A stretch of 64,000 nt of DNA from Muribaculaceae bacterium. GTDB lineage: Bacteria > Bacteroidota > Bacteroidia > Bacteroidales > Muribaculaceae. Under the pieces are notes generated by a model. That model saw nothing but the letters and a program-made list of their open reading frames with translations. It was not told where the DNA came from and did no database searches. The first letter of the stretch is position 1. Every line of letters begins with the position of its first letter. The DNA lies in NCBI GenBank assembly GCA_022509165.1, contig JAFLTT010000001.1, forward strand, positions 62,001 through 126,000, read 5' to 3'. The translations under genes were made by a program, and so were the position numbers. Positions 1-8,250 of the stretch are shown one piece after another.

Positions 1-1
1 G

Positions 2-706
2 ATGGCTTCGGGAAGTTTAACAAATGTGAGCCCCGCCTCAGAATTTTCAATGAATATTGTAAATAACTGTAAAGGAAGCGGCGACTTGAATAATAAGCGG
101 CGCTACAATGTCGGGGGTGCGTTGGGGGTATGCGGTTATAATATCGAAAATATAGTGTTGCCCAATGTTAATATTGATTGCACCAATAGTATCAGCCTTG
201 TATCGGCTATTGGAGGGATATCGGGCACTCTGGATGTTTCAGCCGACAATCCCACAGCCTCCGGTCTGTCGATTAAGGGGTGTATAGTTAGTGGCTCCTT
301 GAAAGCCGGTGAGATAATTGCCAATGATATCGCTTCACAATCGTATATAGGTGGTTTGGTAGGATATGTAAACACTTTTAATGTGTTTGAATGTAGATCC
401 ACTTGCAATGTTCAAGGCACAATGAAGGTGGTGCAACCCTATATAGTGGATGGAGGATATGAACCCATCACTTATGGCACGGGCGGAGCATTCGGAAGAA
501 TAAGCAATACGTCATCCATATTAGAAGATATTGTGGCCTACGGCACCTCGCTTGAAGGAGCAGTAACAGATAATCCTCCGACGGGTTTCGAATCATATAT
601 CGGGAATTTCATAGGGATAGCTCCCGCCGGTGTAAGTTGGGATACAGATTACAGCTCAAAAGCGACCGTGAGAAATTTTGGATATAATATGCTCAATATT
701 CCATAA
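2..706 (+). CDS. C-terminal part of a surface protein with GLUG-like repeats (5' end outside the window)
   Basis: The frame opens at the window edge, so this is probably only the last 234 residues of a larger protein. It is rich in Gly, Ser, Asn and Ile and has short IGGLVGY- and VGGALGV-type segments followed by Cys-containing loops, which resemble the GLUG motif of bacterial adhesins and fimbria-associated proteins. No signal peptide can be judged because the N-terminus is missing. The stop is 24 nt before a fimbrillin-like lipoprotein on the same strand, so the two are probably co-transcribed and this is likely an exported surface protein. The GLUG assignment rests on motif resemblance only. 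Confidence 0.55.
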   Translation: MASGSLTNVSPASEFSMNIVNNCKGSGDLNNKRRYNVGGALGVCGYNIENIVLPNVNIDCTNSISLVSAIGGISGTLDVSADNPTASGLSIKGCIVSGSLKAGEIIANDIASQSYIGGLVGYVNTFNVFECRSTCNVQGTMKVVQPYIVDGGYEPITYGTGGAFGRISNTSSILEDIVAYGTSLEGAVTDNPPTGFESYIGNFIGIAPAGVSWDTDYSSKATVRNFGYNMLNIP

Positions 707-730
707 TAAAAGTTTAGAAAAATCAAAAGG

Positions 731-2335
731 ATGTCTTATAAATCAACACATAATAAATATATATTAAGTGTAGCGGCCGCCGGAGTAATCTGTGGTTTGA
801 TGGCATGCCGGAGTGAGGGGGAACCGACTTTAGGAAACGGACAGGAGACCTTAACTTTCGAGGGATATGTGCATTCGGAAGCAGCGTTGACCACCAGGGC
901 CACATCAGAGATAAGTGCCGACGATTATGGCAAACCTTTCTATATAGCCATGGATTATTTGGATAGCCAAAATGATTCTCAGACTAAAATCGGCACGTAT
1001 AAGGTGCCTACCGGAATGAGGGGTCAGTTTTCGCCTATAGAAAGCTCTTCGGCTATAAATTGGTATAACAGAACCGGAGACCACACCTTTCATGCCTGGG
1101 ATTTTCCTCAGACTGTCTCTGGAACTCCTTACACTCCTTCTACCAAGCCGCAAACAATTTATTTCGATAATAGATTCGGAGGCACCAATAATAATGAATT
1201 GGAAAAATTTATAGGAGCCGTATCAGGGCCTTACAATTATGAATCGCAAGGCCAATATGTGCCCTTGCATTTCTATCATCTTGTGTCTAAAATCAATTTT
1301 GTCAGGTTCCGGGCCTTCAATTACGACCCTTCCAAACCGTTTGGATATTACACTAATCCGCAAGTAAGGATAACACTTTACGGCTTGCCGAAAGAGGCTG
1401 TCTTCTATCCGGATCCGGCGAATGACACTGAAGGAAATCTTGTGATGCCATACGTGGCCGGAGAAACGCAACCTGACAATGTAGAGGATACGGCTGATGC
1501 ATGGCAAATAGTATTCACCACTCCCGGAGGCACCTCGAATTTTCCTGCATATATCTGTCCGGATTATGATTTTAGAAAAATAAGATTTAAAGTGGAAATT
1601 ACGGCCCCTAATTGGGATGTGACCCCGACAGGTCCGTTTTATGGAAGTTTCGGAGATCTGGAGTTCACGGGCCGTACGGATAAAAACGATAAAGATCCTA
1701 TCTTGAGAGCCGGAGAGGTCTTGAATATATCCATCAACCTTTATCCGGAAGGAGGCACAGGAGGCGGCATAACAATTACAAAATGGGAGACTATGGATGA
1801 ACAAGACGGTATGTCATATCCAAGAACGGGAATTTATGAAGGCAACGAATTGCAAGGTATTCTTGGTGGCTCTTCTGTTGACTGGGATGAAATGTTTGGT
1901 CTTTTAGGAGTGCAGGAAAATGGAGAAAATGTCTTTAATATTTATAATAATGTCACCGTCGATGATAATAACTTCATGATAGAAGATGGTTATATCCTGG
2001 ATGGTCTGGGGCATCTTGTAACAATTCCGGAAGACTCTGAAGAAGTAAACCTAAAGAATGTCAGAGACATTTATATCAGTAACGGTGAAAACACTATTTG
2101 GGTAGATGAAAATGGCACCATTTGGGTTCAACAAGAGGATGGCCAGTTCTCTCAGACAACCGCTAATATTAATACTTCCGATAATCCATTTTCCTTGAAT
2201 CCTGACGCTTACCAAATGGTTTCCGATTCGGAAGAGAATCCTTCCAACCCAGACAATCCCGGTGGAGAGGATAATGAAGGAGAGGAAGATAACGGTGGTC
2301 CCACTAATCCGGACGAAGAAAATTCGAATGGATGA
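731..2335 (+). CDS. Fimbrillin-like (Mfa_like_1-type) lipoprotein
   Basis: A 534-residue exported protein with a lipoprotein signal (hydrophobic stretch, lipobox LMAC, Cys26). The body has features of the Bacteroidales fimbrillin family: a GEPTLGNGQETLTF-type beta start, a central HFYHLVSKINF segment typical of Mfa_like_1 domains, and many aromatic beta strands. The last 40 residues are an acidic Asn/Asp/Glu/Pro tail. It lies 24 nt downstream of the truncated surface protein, with AAAAGG just before the ATG, and its end overlaps the next gene by 8 nt. Likely a fimbrial subunit or fimbria-associated outer-membrane lipoprotein; the exact structural role (stalk, tip or anchor) is not evident. 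Confidence 0.7.
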   Translation: MSYKSTHNKYILSVAAAGVICGLMACRSEGEPTLGNGQETLTFEGYVHSEAALTTRATSEISADDYGKPFYIAMDYLDSQNDSQTKIGTYKVPTGMRGQFSPIESSSAINWYNRTGDHTFHAWDFPQTVSGTPYTPSTKPQTIYFDNRFGGTNNNELEKFIGAVSGPYNYESQGQYVPLHFYHLVSKINFVRFRAFNYDPSKPFGYYTNPQVRITLYGLPKEAVFYPDPANDTEGNLVMPYVAGETQPDNVEDTADAWQIVFTTPGGTSNFPAYICPDYDFRKIRFKVEITAPNWDVTPTGPFYGSFGDLEFTGRTDKNDKDPILRAGEVLNISINLYPEGGTGGGITITKWETMDEQDGMSYPRTGIYEGNELQGILGGSSVDWDEMFGLLGVQENGENVFNIYNNVTVDDNNFMIEDGYILDGLGHLVTIPEDSEEVNLKNVRDIYISNGENTIWVDENGTIWVQQEDGQFSQTTANINTSDNPFSLNPDAYQMVSDSEENPSNPDNPGGEDNEGEEDNGGPTNPDEENSNG

Positions 2336-3293
2336 CGCAATATTGAAAATAAGTGAAGACCCTGTGGTGGGCGGGGTGAGGGAGGTGGCTGAGGAGGAGG
2401 CTCCTGAAGCGAAGAGGTGTCTGAACTGTGGGGGAAATGTGGAAGGGATGAAATTTTGTCCTGATTGCGGTCAGCCTACCGATACCCGAAGATTCACTAC
2501 AAAGAATATCACTTTGGTGATCCTGTCGAGTTTCACTCGAATAAACAAGGGCTTCCTGTACACCTGCAGTTCCTTGCTCTTGCGTCCCGCTGCGGTGATG
2601 AGGGAGTATATTGCCGGGAAAAGAGTGAGGTACATGGCTCCGGTGCAACTCTTTATCGTGCTTCTTTTCGTGGTTGTAATGCTCCAGAGTATATTCGGAG
2701 TGATTCACAATGATAAAACGAAGGTTGAGGCTACAAAATTTGAGAATTCTCAGCCCATAAAGGATAGCGAAGCTAATACCCCTGTCATCGAAGGAAACAA
2801 TACTGAGGCAGAAGCCGAAAAAAAAACCTTCTCACTGCAGGAATTCAGGATCTTTGAGGATGAGTCGGCAATCGGTCATAGAATCGCCAATCATACAGTG
2901 AATTATATCTTCAATTCACGTGGCACCATGCTGGTTTTAATAATCCTTCCGGTTGTACCGGTATTGATCCTGGTGCACAGGTGGGCCGGTCAACGTAAAT
3001 TTAATTTGGCAGAATATATAATCGGCACTTTCTATTTCCTGGATTTCAGTCTCCTGGTTTTGATAGGTCTTACAATAGCCGGTTCGATATTCAACTTCGG
3101 CACCAACAACAGACTTGTAGCCCTTGTGTGGGGCCTGATTGTGCTTTGCATGGGAGTGTCTACCGTGTATGCCTCCTTGGCTTCAACCGGTAAGGGCCCA
3201 TTCATAAAAACGGCCTACGTAAGTGCATTGATTTTCCTTACATTAATGGCCTACCTTGTTCTTCTTATCCTGCTGGCTGTCTTTGCACAATAA
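2328..3293 (+). CDS. DUF3667 zinc-ribbon membrane protein
   Basis: Counted from the ATG at 2328, this is a 321-residue protein with an N-terminal zinc ribbon (Cys31, Cys34, Cys44, Cys47 in CLNCGG...FCPDCGQ) followed by about five hydrophobic segments, including APVQLFIVLLFVVVMLQ and a very hydrophobic C-terminus. This is the layout of the DUF3667 family of Bacteroidota. I chose 2328 over the longer frame from 2262 because it overlaps the previous stop by only 8 nt (ATGGATGA), a normal coupled start; the upstream extension just re-reads the acidic tail of the previous gene. Function is unknown. It converges with kup, 6 nt away. Confidence 0.72.
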   Translation: MDDAILKISEDPVVGGVREVAEEEAPEAKRCLNCGGNVEGMKFCPDCGQPTDTRRFTTKNITLVILSSFTRINKGFLYTCSSLLLRPAAVMREYIAGKRVRYMAPVQLFIVLLFVVVMLQSIFGVIHNDKTKVEATKFENSQPIKDSEANTPVIEGNNTEAEAEKKTFSLQEFRIFEDESAIGHRIANHTVNYIFNSRGTMLVLIILPVVPVLILVHRWAGQRKFNLAEYIIGTFYFLDFSLLVLIGLTIAGSIFNFGTNNRLVALVWGLIVLCMGVSTVYASLASTGKGPFIKTAYVSALIFLTLMAYLVLLILLAVFAQ

Positions 3294-3299
3294 TTAAGC

Positions 3300-5246
3300 C
3301 TAATTCCGCGGTGTAATCCTGCGCTCGGCATTACGACTGATGATCAAAGGCACGTTCTCTACCGTCACATTACTGGTGTCAAGTCCTAATGCCTTCTCGG
3401 TGGTGATTCCTATGCGGCATACATAACCATAAAGCTGCATTACCAATTTTTCAAAAGGAAGGCAATTGCTTGAGGGTGAGAAATGCCGGTGAATGATTAT
3501 AAAACGGAAATCCCCCGGTATCCCTCGTTTCTTCAACGCCGGATAATTACTAGTAAGATTGAATTTCCCCTTTTCCACCATATCTTCGATAATCTGACGA
3601 AGGTATACGCTTACCTTAGGTTCTATCCGGTACCCCAAAAACAGGTCGATACTATAAAGAGTGTCAGGTATCAGCACTTCATACTTATATTCCAACGTAT
3701 CAGGAGCATCATCATAATTCACACGAATTATGAAATAATGGTCGGCCCGCTTGGGATGCTTGTTGATAATCGAATAAATCACCTTACTCTCTATCTCATC
3801 GGGATTCTCCGATTTGCTGATATACACCAGATTGGAGGCATGTAGTGGTATCTCCTTGTCTTTACTAATGTCGGAGATGATGTCAAGATGCCTGTCGAAC
3901 TTATGATAATCGATAAATTTATTACGGATCTTTGTGGCTTTCTGCCATACAAACATAATGGCGAAGATCACGGCCGCCAGAAGAATGGTGTACCAGCCTC
4001 CCCTCATAAACTTGAAGGCATTTGACACGAAGAATAAACCCTCTATCAGCAGGAAAAGAGACATGAATGAAATACTAATCCACGTTTTCACACCCTTATA
4101 ACGCATCCAGAATCCAAGCAGAAGGGTAGTGGTGAGCATTGTGAGAGTGATGGCGAGACCATAGGCCGCTTCCATATTGGAAGAGGTTTTAAACAGGAAC
4201 ACGGTAACTATACAGCCGATATAAAGGAAAAGGTTCACCAAGGGTATGTAAAGCTGCCCCTTGTGAGAGCCCGGATATTTGATTTTTATACGGGGCCAGA
4301 AGTTAAGGTTGATCGCCTCGCTGAAGATAGTGAACGACCCGCTCAGTAAAGCCTGGCTGGCGATAATGGCCGCACCTGTAGACATGAATATACCGAACAC
4401 CAGAAACCAGTCCGGCATAATGGCGTAAAAAGGATTCACCCCTTTAACGTAATGTCCCTCGACATTCAGTAACCATGCTCCCTGCCCCAGGTAATTGAGT
4501 ATCAGCATCACCTTTACAAATCCCCAGGCATAAGTGATGTTTCTCTTTCCGCAATGTCCCAGGTCTGAATATAGAGCTTCGGCACCGGTGGTGCAGAGGA
4601 ATACTGCTCCCAAAATCAGGAACCAAGCCGGATGGTTCAGAAGAAGGTTGAAAGCGTAATAGGGATTAAAAGCCTTGAAAATTATGGGACTGTCGGCCAC
4701 ATGAAAAATTCCCAACACACCCAGCATCATAAACCATGCAAGCATGAAGGGACCAAAAAACTTCCCGATAGAGCCAGTGCCGAATGGTTGGATGATGAAA
4801 ATCAGGGTGATTATAATCATTACAATTGGCAATACCGGTATTTCGGCATTCAGAGTTTCAAGTCCTTCAATTGCCGAGGTCACAGTCACCGCAGGAGTTA
4901 TCACACCGTCGGCTATAAGAGTGCTCGCGCCTATTATTGCCGGTACAAAGAGCCATTTGTATCTGATCTTTTTCAAAAGTGAATAAAGGGCCAGAATTCC
5001 CCCTTCACCTTTATTGTCGGCCTGCAATGCCACGATCACATATTTGAAGGTAGTCTGCAGGGTAAGAGTCCATATTATGCAACTGATTGCTCCGATTATA
5101 TAATTGTTGTCATAACCGGGATTAACTCCTGTTATGGCTTTCATCACATAAAGTGGTGATGTGCCTATGTCGCCGAATACAATCCCCACGGTGACAAGGA
5201 GAGCCAGGAGACTTAATCGGTTGCTATTGCTATGAGGAGATGTCAT
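3300..5246 (-). CDS. kup: KUP-family potassium uptake protein
   Basis: A 648-residue integral membrane protein of the KUP/HAK/KT family, which imports K+ in symport with protons across the inner membrane. The N-terminus carries the family signature VGIVFGDIGTSPLYV; about twelve hydrophobic segments follow to roughly residue 440, with DGVITPAVTV and LLSGSFTIFSEA typical of the family, then a cytosolic C-terminal domain of about 200 residues. Length matches bacterial Kup. It stands alone, divergent from the DsbA-like gene and convergent with the DUF3667 gene. No ydaO/c-di-AMP-type leader was recognised in the 120 nt upstream. Confidence 0.93.
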   Translation of the reverse strand: MTSPHSNSNRLSLLALLVTVGIVFGDIGTSPLYVMKAITGVNPGYDNNYIIGAISCIIWTLTLQTTFKYVIVALQADNKGEGGILALYSLLKKIRYKWLFVPAIIGASTLIADGVITPAVTVTSAIEGLETLNAEIPVLPIVMIIITLIFIIQPFGTGSIGKFFGPFMLAWFMMLGVLGIFHVADSPIIFKAFNPYYAFNLLLNHPAWFLILGAVFLCTTGAEALYSDLGHCGKRNITYAWGFVKVMLILNYLGQGAWLLNVEGHYVKGVNPFYAIMPDWFLVFGIFMSTGAAIIASQALLSGSFTIFSEAINLNFWPRIKIKYPGSHKGQLYIPLVNLFLYIGCIVTVFLFKTSSNMEAAYGLAITLTMLTTTLLLGFWMRYKGVKTWISISFMSLFLLIEGLFFVSNAFKFMRGGWYTILLAAVIFAIMFVWQKATKIRNKFIDYHKFDRHLDIISDISKDKEIPLHASNLVYISKSENPDEIESKVIYSIINKHPKRADHYFIIRVNYDDAPDTLEYKYEVLIPDTLYSIDLFLGYRIEPKVSVYLRQIIEDMVEKGKFNLTSNYPALKKRGIPGDFRFIIIHRHFSPSSNCLPFEKLVMQLYGYVCRIGITTEKALGLDTSNVTVENVPLIISRNAERRITPRN

Positions 5247-5366
5247 TGTAAATGTCAGAGATTCGATAATATTAAATTTTTGGGCCTTAAGAGGCGTAGT
5301 GTTTTTGTTTCAACTTTTAAGATGCAAATTTGTTAATAATTTATATAATATTAAAACAAAAAGATT

Positions 5367-6074
5367 ATGATTAACATTAATATTTTCAGTGATTTTGCTT
5401 GTCCGTGGTGCTATATAGGTGAAAAAAGACTTGAAAAAGCGATATCAAGATTAGGTCTCGCAGGAGATGTCAATATCTGTTACAGAGCTTTCGAACTTGA
5501 TCCAAATGCACCTAAGGAGGCTAAACTGACTTCGGCAGAAAGGATTGCCGCCAAATACAATCTTCCCTTGGAAAAGGCTCAGAAGAAAGTGGCTCAGATT
5601 GATAATGTGGCCCGCGAAGATGGATTGGATTTCAACTATTCAGGTGCGAAGCCTTGTAATACGTTTGATGCTCACCGTCTCGTGAAACTGGCGGAACATT
5701 CTTACGACAATGCTACGGTTAATAAAGTGGTTCAGGCTTTGTTTGACGCTTATTTTACCCGTAATCTGGTGATTTCCGATCCTAAGGTGCTCGAAGAAGT
5801 GGGAACTTCAGCCGGAATTGATCTTTCAGATATCAAAGATATGCTTGAAAGCGATCAATATAATGAGGATGTGATCAACGACGAGAATGAAGCCCGCAAT
5901 TTAGGTGTCACCGGAGTGCCTTTCATAATCCTCGATGGTAAAATGGCTATCCCCGGTGCTGTTTCTACAGAAGATTTCATGGATGCCCTCTCACATATCA
6001 ATGAATCTGTGAAACTTAATGAAAAGGGAGACACCTGCGCTGCAGGTTGTGATGAAGGCGGCTGCAGAATTTAG
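5367..6074 (+). CDS. DsbA/FrnE-family thiol oxidoreductase
   Basis: A 235-residue cytosolic protein with a thioredoxin-like DsbA fold. The active-site motif CPWC is at residues 12-15 directly after the first beta strand (NIFSDFACPWCY), and the conserved cis-proline segment VTGVPFIIL lies near residue 190. The FNYSGAKPCNTFDAHRL region matches the FrnE branch, whose members act as cytosolic disulfide oxidoreductases or isomerases. There is no signal peptide. The C-terminus ends in a small Cys cluster (Cys224, Cys228, Cys233), possibly metal-binding or redox active. Its substrate is unknown. It is divergent from kup and followed 105 nt later by ridA, which has its own promoter. Confidence 0.85.
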   Translation: MININIFSDFACPWCYIGEKRLEKAISRLGLAGDVNICYRAFELDPNAPKEAKLTSAERIAAKYNLPLEKAQKKVAQIDNVAREDGLDFNYSGAKPCNTFDAHRLVKLAEHSYDNATVNKVVQALFDAYFTRNLVISDPKVLEEVGTSAGIDLSDIKDMLESDQYNEDVINDENEARNLGVTGVPFIILDGKMAIPGAVSTEDFMDALSHINESVKLNEKGDTCAAGCDEGGCRI

Positions 6075-6079
6075 CAGAC

Positions 6080-6111
6080 CTTGACTCTTTCCAATAAAAA
6101 TCTTATATTTG
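6080..6111 (+). promoter_or_regulatory. Bacteroidota-type promoter for ridA
   Basis: CTTG at 6080-6083, a 20-nt spacer and TATATTTG at 6104-6111 match the Bacteroidota TTTG / TAnnTTTG promoter. Transcription should begin near 6116. Confidence 0.6.
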
Positions 6112-6146
6112 CAGAAGGGTAGAAGCATTGATGCTCCTATCCTTCT
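6112..6146 (+). promoter_or_regulatory. Hairpin in the ridA leader
   Basis: AGAAGGGTAG and CTATCCTTCT pair around a 14-nt interior that has its own GCAT/ATGC complementarity, followed by TTATTAT. It falls at the very start of the predicted ridA transcript and could act as an mRNA stabiliser or weak attenuator. Confidence 0.4.
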
Positions 6147-6179
6147 TTATTATCGACTAATTATCAAAAAGAAAATAAA

Positions 6180-6566
6180 ATGAAAAAAGAATTGAAATCC
6201 ACCAAGGCTCCGGGTGCAATCGGTCCGTACAGTCAGGCAGTGAAAGCCGGAAATTTCATTTATGTTTCAGGTCAGTTGCCAATCGATGCTTCCACCGGTG
6301 AAATGCCGGCCGAAATCAAGGATCAGACCGCTCAGTGTCTTGAAAATATCAGCGCTATACTTGCAGAAGCGGGTGCTTCTCTCGACCATGTGGTAAAAAC
6401 CACAGTTTATTTAGCTGATATGAGCCTGTTTGGTCCGATGAACGAAGTGTACGCCAAATATTTCGAAGGAGGCATATTCCCGGCTCGTGCAGCGTTTGCC
6501 GTTAAGGAACTCCCGAAGCAGGCTCTCGTAGAAATAGAAGTTGTAGCCTTCCACTGCGAAGGGTAA
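6180..6566 (+). CDS. ridA: RidA-family reactive enamine/imine deaminase
   Basis: A 128-residue protein of the RidA (YjgF/YER057c/UK114) family. RidA hydrolyses reactive 2-aminoacrylate and related enamines or imines released by PLP enzymes such as threonine dehydratase, protecting other PLP enzymes. The family hallmarks are visible: APGAIGPYSQAV near the N-terminus, YVSGQLP, DHVVKTTVYL, and the FPARAAFAV segment holding the conserved substrate-binding Arg, then VEIEVVA at the end. Length is exactly that of the family. It is a single-gene unit with its own promoter; downstream lies a dispersed repeat region before the convergent esterase gene. Confidence 0.93.
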   Translation: MKKELKSTKAPGAIGPYSQAVKAGNFIYVSGQLPIDASTGEMPAEIKDQTAQCLENISAILAEAGASLDHVVKTTVYLADMSLFGPMNEVYAKYFEGGIFPARAAFAVKELPKQALVEIEVVAFHCEG

Positions 6567-6570
6567 GGAA

Positions 6571-6700
6571 ACGTTATTCGTTTTTCGTGATTCGTTAATC
6601 GCAGGATAATACTTTTTAGCGTTAATCGTTAATCGTAATTCGTTATTCGCAGGAAGATAGTATCTTACTTATTGTTTATTGTTCAGTGTTTAATGTTTAA
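6571..6700. repeat. CGTTAATCG/CGTTATTCG-rich dispersed repeat, copy 1
   Basis: The spacer after ridA consists of degenerate copies of CGTTATTCG, CGTTAATCG and CGTAATTCG, followed by CAGGATAATA and ATTGTTTATTGTTCAGTG. The same layout recurs at 36811-36948 and, shortened, at 53452-53494. It has no coding potential. Confidence 0.7.
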
Positions 6701-6733
6701 CGAGTAGCGATTATCGAAAATCGCTACTCGTTA
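6698..6733. terminator. Perfect 15-bp inverted repeat across the esterase stop codon
   Basis: TAACGAGTAGCGATT at 6698-6712 is exactly complementary to 6719-6733 with a 6-nt loop. On the minus strand it spans the last codons and the TAA of the esterase gene. There is no U-run, so it may protect the mRNA 3' end rather than terminate by itself; it also lies between the two convergent genes. Confidence 0.5.
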
Positions 6734-7706
6734 GAAACACATCGGTAAACTCTACTGCTTTCTCAAAAGCAGTGGTCTGATGTCCGTCAGTTATAAAACC
6801 GTGGAGTGCCATCGTAAATTCGATGTACTTCACGTTTTTATTTCTTGCCAATTCTTTCTCTTTATCGATCACAATATCGCGTCCGGCAGAAATCAGAAGG
6901 GTAGGAGGAAGGTCGGTGATATTAAGTTCTGAATTATCCTGATAGGCATCCACAAATGCTTCCCACACCCTGGAATCAAAAGCATATCCGCGACCATATT
7001 TACGTTTCAGAGTGTATTCGAGTTCTCCGTTGGTCTGCAGAAGGGGATAATAAAGCACAAGAGATTTTACTCTCACTTTCTTTTTCAGACTTTTATAAGT
7101 AGCCACTGCAATGTTGCCGCCGGCTCCGTCTCCACCCATGCTTACGAGCGAGGCATCAGACCCCCAATCCTTCGCCTTGGAAGAAATATATTCCATAGCG
7201 GCCTTGCAATAAGTCACCGCTGCCGGTGCAGGGTACTCCGGTGCCAATGGATAGGCCACCGAAACTACGATTACATTCCCTTCATCGGCCAGGGCTCTGC
7301 AGAATTTATCAGAAGTGTCAAGCGACCCCATGCTCCATCCACCACCATGAAAATACACAAGCAGTGGCATTGCTTTGTCAGATGCCGGTTTCTGTGCCTT
7401 GTACACCCTCATAGGCATATTGCCGTTGAGGCCTCCCTGAAAGTCTTTTACGTCAACCTTATAACCGGTAGCCGGCGATTTGTCCTTATAATTTCTGAAA
7501 TAATCTATTTCAGAATTCATGCCTTGTATAGCGTGGTTCACTGCATCCGACAGACGGTCTTGCAAACCGTCGGGCATATCATCGATCCAGTCTTCCGCCT
7601 CATCACGCATTTTGGTCTGCTCTTCCGCAGATATTCTATAAGATGATGCAAAGCAGCCGAATGACATTAAAGCCGCTACAAATGTTATAAAAATTCGTAT
7701 CCCCAT
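6711..7706 (-). CDS. HSL-type alpha/beta-hydrolase homologue lacking the nucleophile Ser
   Basis: A 331-residue exported protein: the first 20 residues are a signal peptide (MGIRIFITFVAALMSFGCFA). The fold is alpha/beta hydrolase of the hormone-sensitive-lipase/acetyl-esterase type, with the oxyanion-hole motif YFHGGGWSMGS and a late ALHGFI segment supplying the catalytic His. The nucleophile elbow, normally GDSAGG, reads GDGAGG here (codon GGA, Gly), so the catalytic Ser is absent. It may be a non-hydrolytic homologue, use another nucleophile, or be decaying; the frame is otherwise intact. An acidic candidate lies in SAGRDIVID. It is followed 75 nt upstream by the Dabb gene on the same strand. 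Confidence 0.8.
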   Translation of the reverse strand: MGIRIFITFVAALMSFGCFASSYRISAEEQTKMRDEAEDWIDDMPDGLQDRLSDAVNHAIQGMNSEIDYFRNYKDKSPATGYKVDVKDFQGGLNGNMPMRVYKAQKPASDKAMPLLVYFHGGGWSMGSLDTSDKFCRALADEGNVIVVSVAYPLAPEYPAPAAVTYCKAAMEYISSKAKDWGSDASLVSMGGDGAGGNIAVATYKSLKKKVRVKSLVLYYPLLQTNGELEYTLKRKYGRGYAFDSRVWEAFVDAYQDNSELNITDLPPTLLISAGRDIVIDKEKELARNKNVKYIEFTMALHGFITDGHQTTAFEKAVEFTDVFLTSSDFR

Positions 7707-7781
7707 TATTATTGTTATCAGTTATAAATCTCGAAAATGAATCACCCTCTCATTATTACCTCTTACTTTTATGATTACCTC

Positions 7782-8075
7782 TTAAATGTAATAATCCACA
7801 CAGGCGCGGTCTTCTTTATAAGGAGCGATTATAGCCACTGCTGCCTGATGTGCAGGATGAGCTGAATAGATGGCTACATCTTCCAGGCTGTCGGCTGTGG
7901 CTGCAAGTACAAGGTGCCATTTCTCTGCAGGGTTGATATTGATCCCTACCTCTATACTTTTCAATTGAGGTATGTCATCAGGAAGCTGAACCAATGCTTT
8001 GGTAAATTTATCCGCTACTTCTTTCACTTCTTCAGCAGTTCCCTTAAATCTAAACATTACTACATGCTTCACCAT
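7782..8075 (-). CDS. Dabb (stress-responsive A/B barrel) family protein
   Basis: A 97-residue protein matching the dimeric alpha/beta-barrel Dabb family: it opens with MVKHVVMFRFK, has the central GININP and WHLVLAATADSLEDVAIYS strands, and ends with HPAHQAA...YKEDRACVDYYI. The His of the KHVVMFRF strand and the HP.H pair are typical. Members are small cytosolic dimers, some linked to stress or to cyclisation chemistry; the substrate cannot be told here. It precedes the esterase-like gene on the same strand and may share its transcript. Confidence 0.85.
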   Translation of the reverse strand: MVKHVVMFRFKGTAEEVKEVADKFTKALVQLPDDIPQLKSIEVGININPAEKWHLVLAATADSLEDVAIYSAHPAHQAAVAIIAPYKEDRACVDYYI

Positions 8076-8119
8076 AATCTTTTATCTTTAATCCAGTTCT
8101 CCAACTTAATATTTTATCA

Positions 8120-8250
8120 TTATCCCGAATAGTATCCCAATCGGCTTTTGTAGGGACGCACGGCTCGTGCGTCCTCTGATAATCAATGAATTAATGTTCT
8201 TTTAAATCGGACGCACGAGCCGTGCGTCCCTACATTTGAGGGTAATTTAT
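8120..8250. repeat. REP-like inverted pair, copy a
   Basis: Core 8149-8234: TGTAGGGACGCACGGCTCGT..., an AT-rich centre with GATAATCAATGAATTAA, then the inverted copy ending GTCCCTACA. Each half is itself a palindrome (GGACGCACG / CGTGCGTCC). The left flank ATTATCCCGAATA and right flank TTGAGGGTAAT recur in other copies. It lies just downstream of the TonB receptor gene; an inverted copy lies just upstream of that gene. Confidence 0.9.

Noticed and set aside
2262..2327. 22-residue N-terminal extension of the DUF3667 protein
   Set aside because: It only re-reads the acidic tail codons of the preceding gene in another frame; the ATG at 2328 gives a normal 8-nt overlap.
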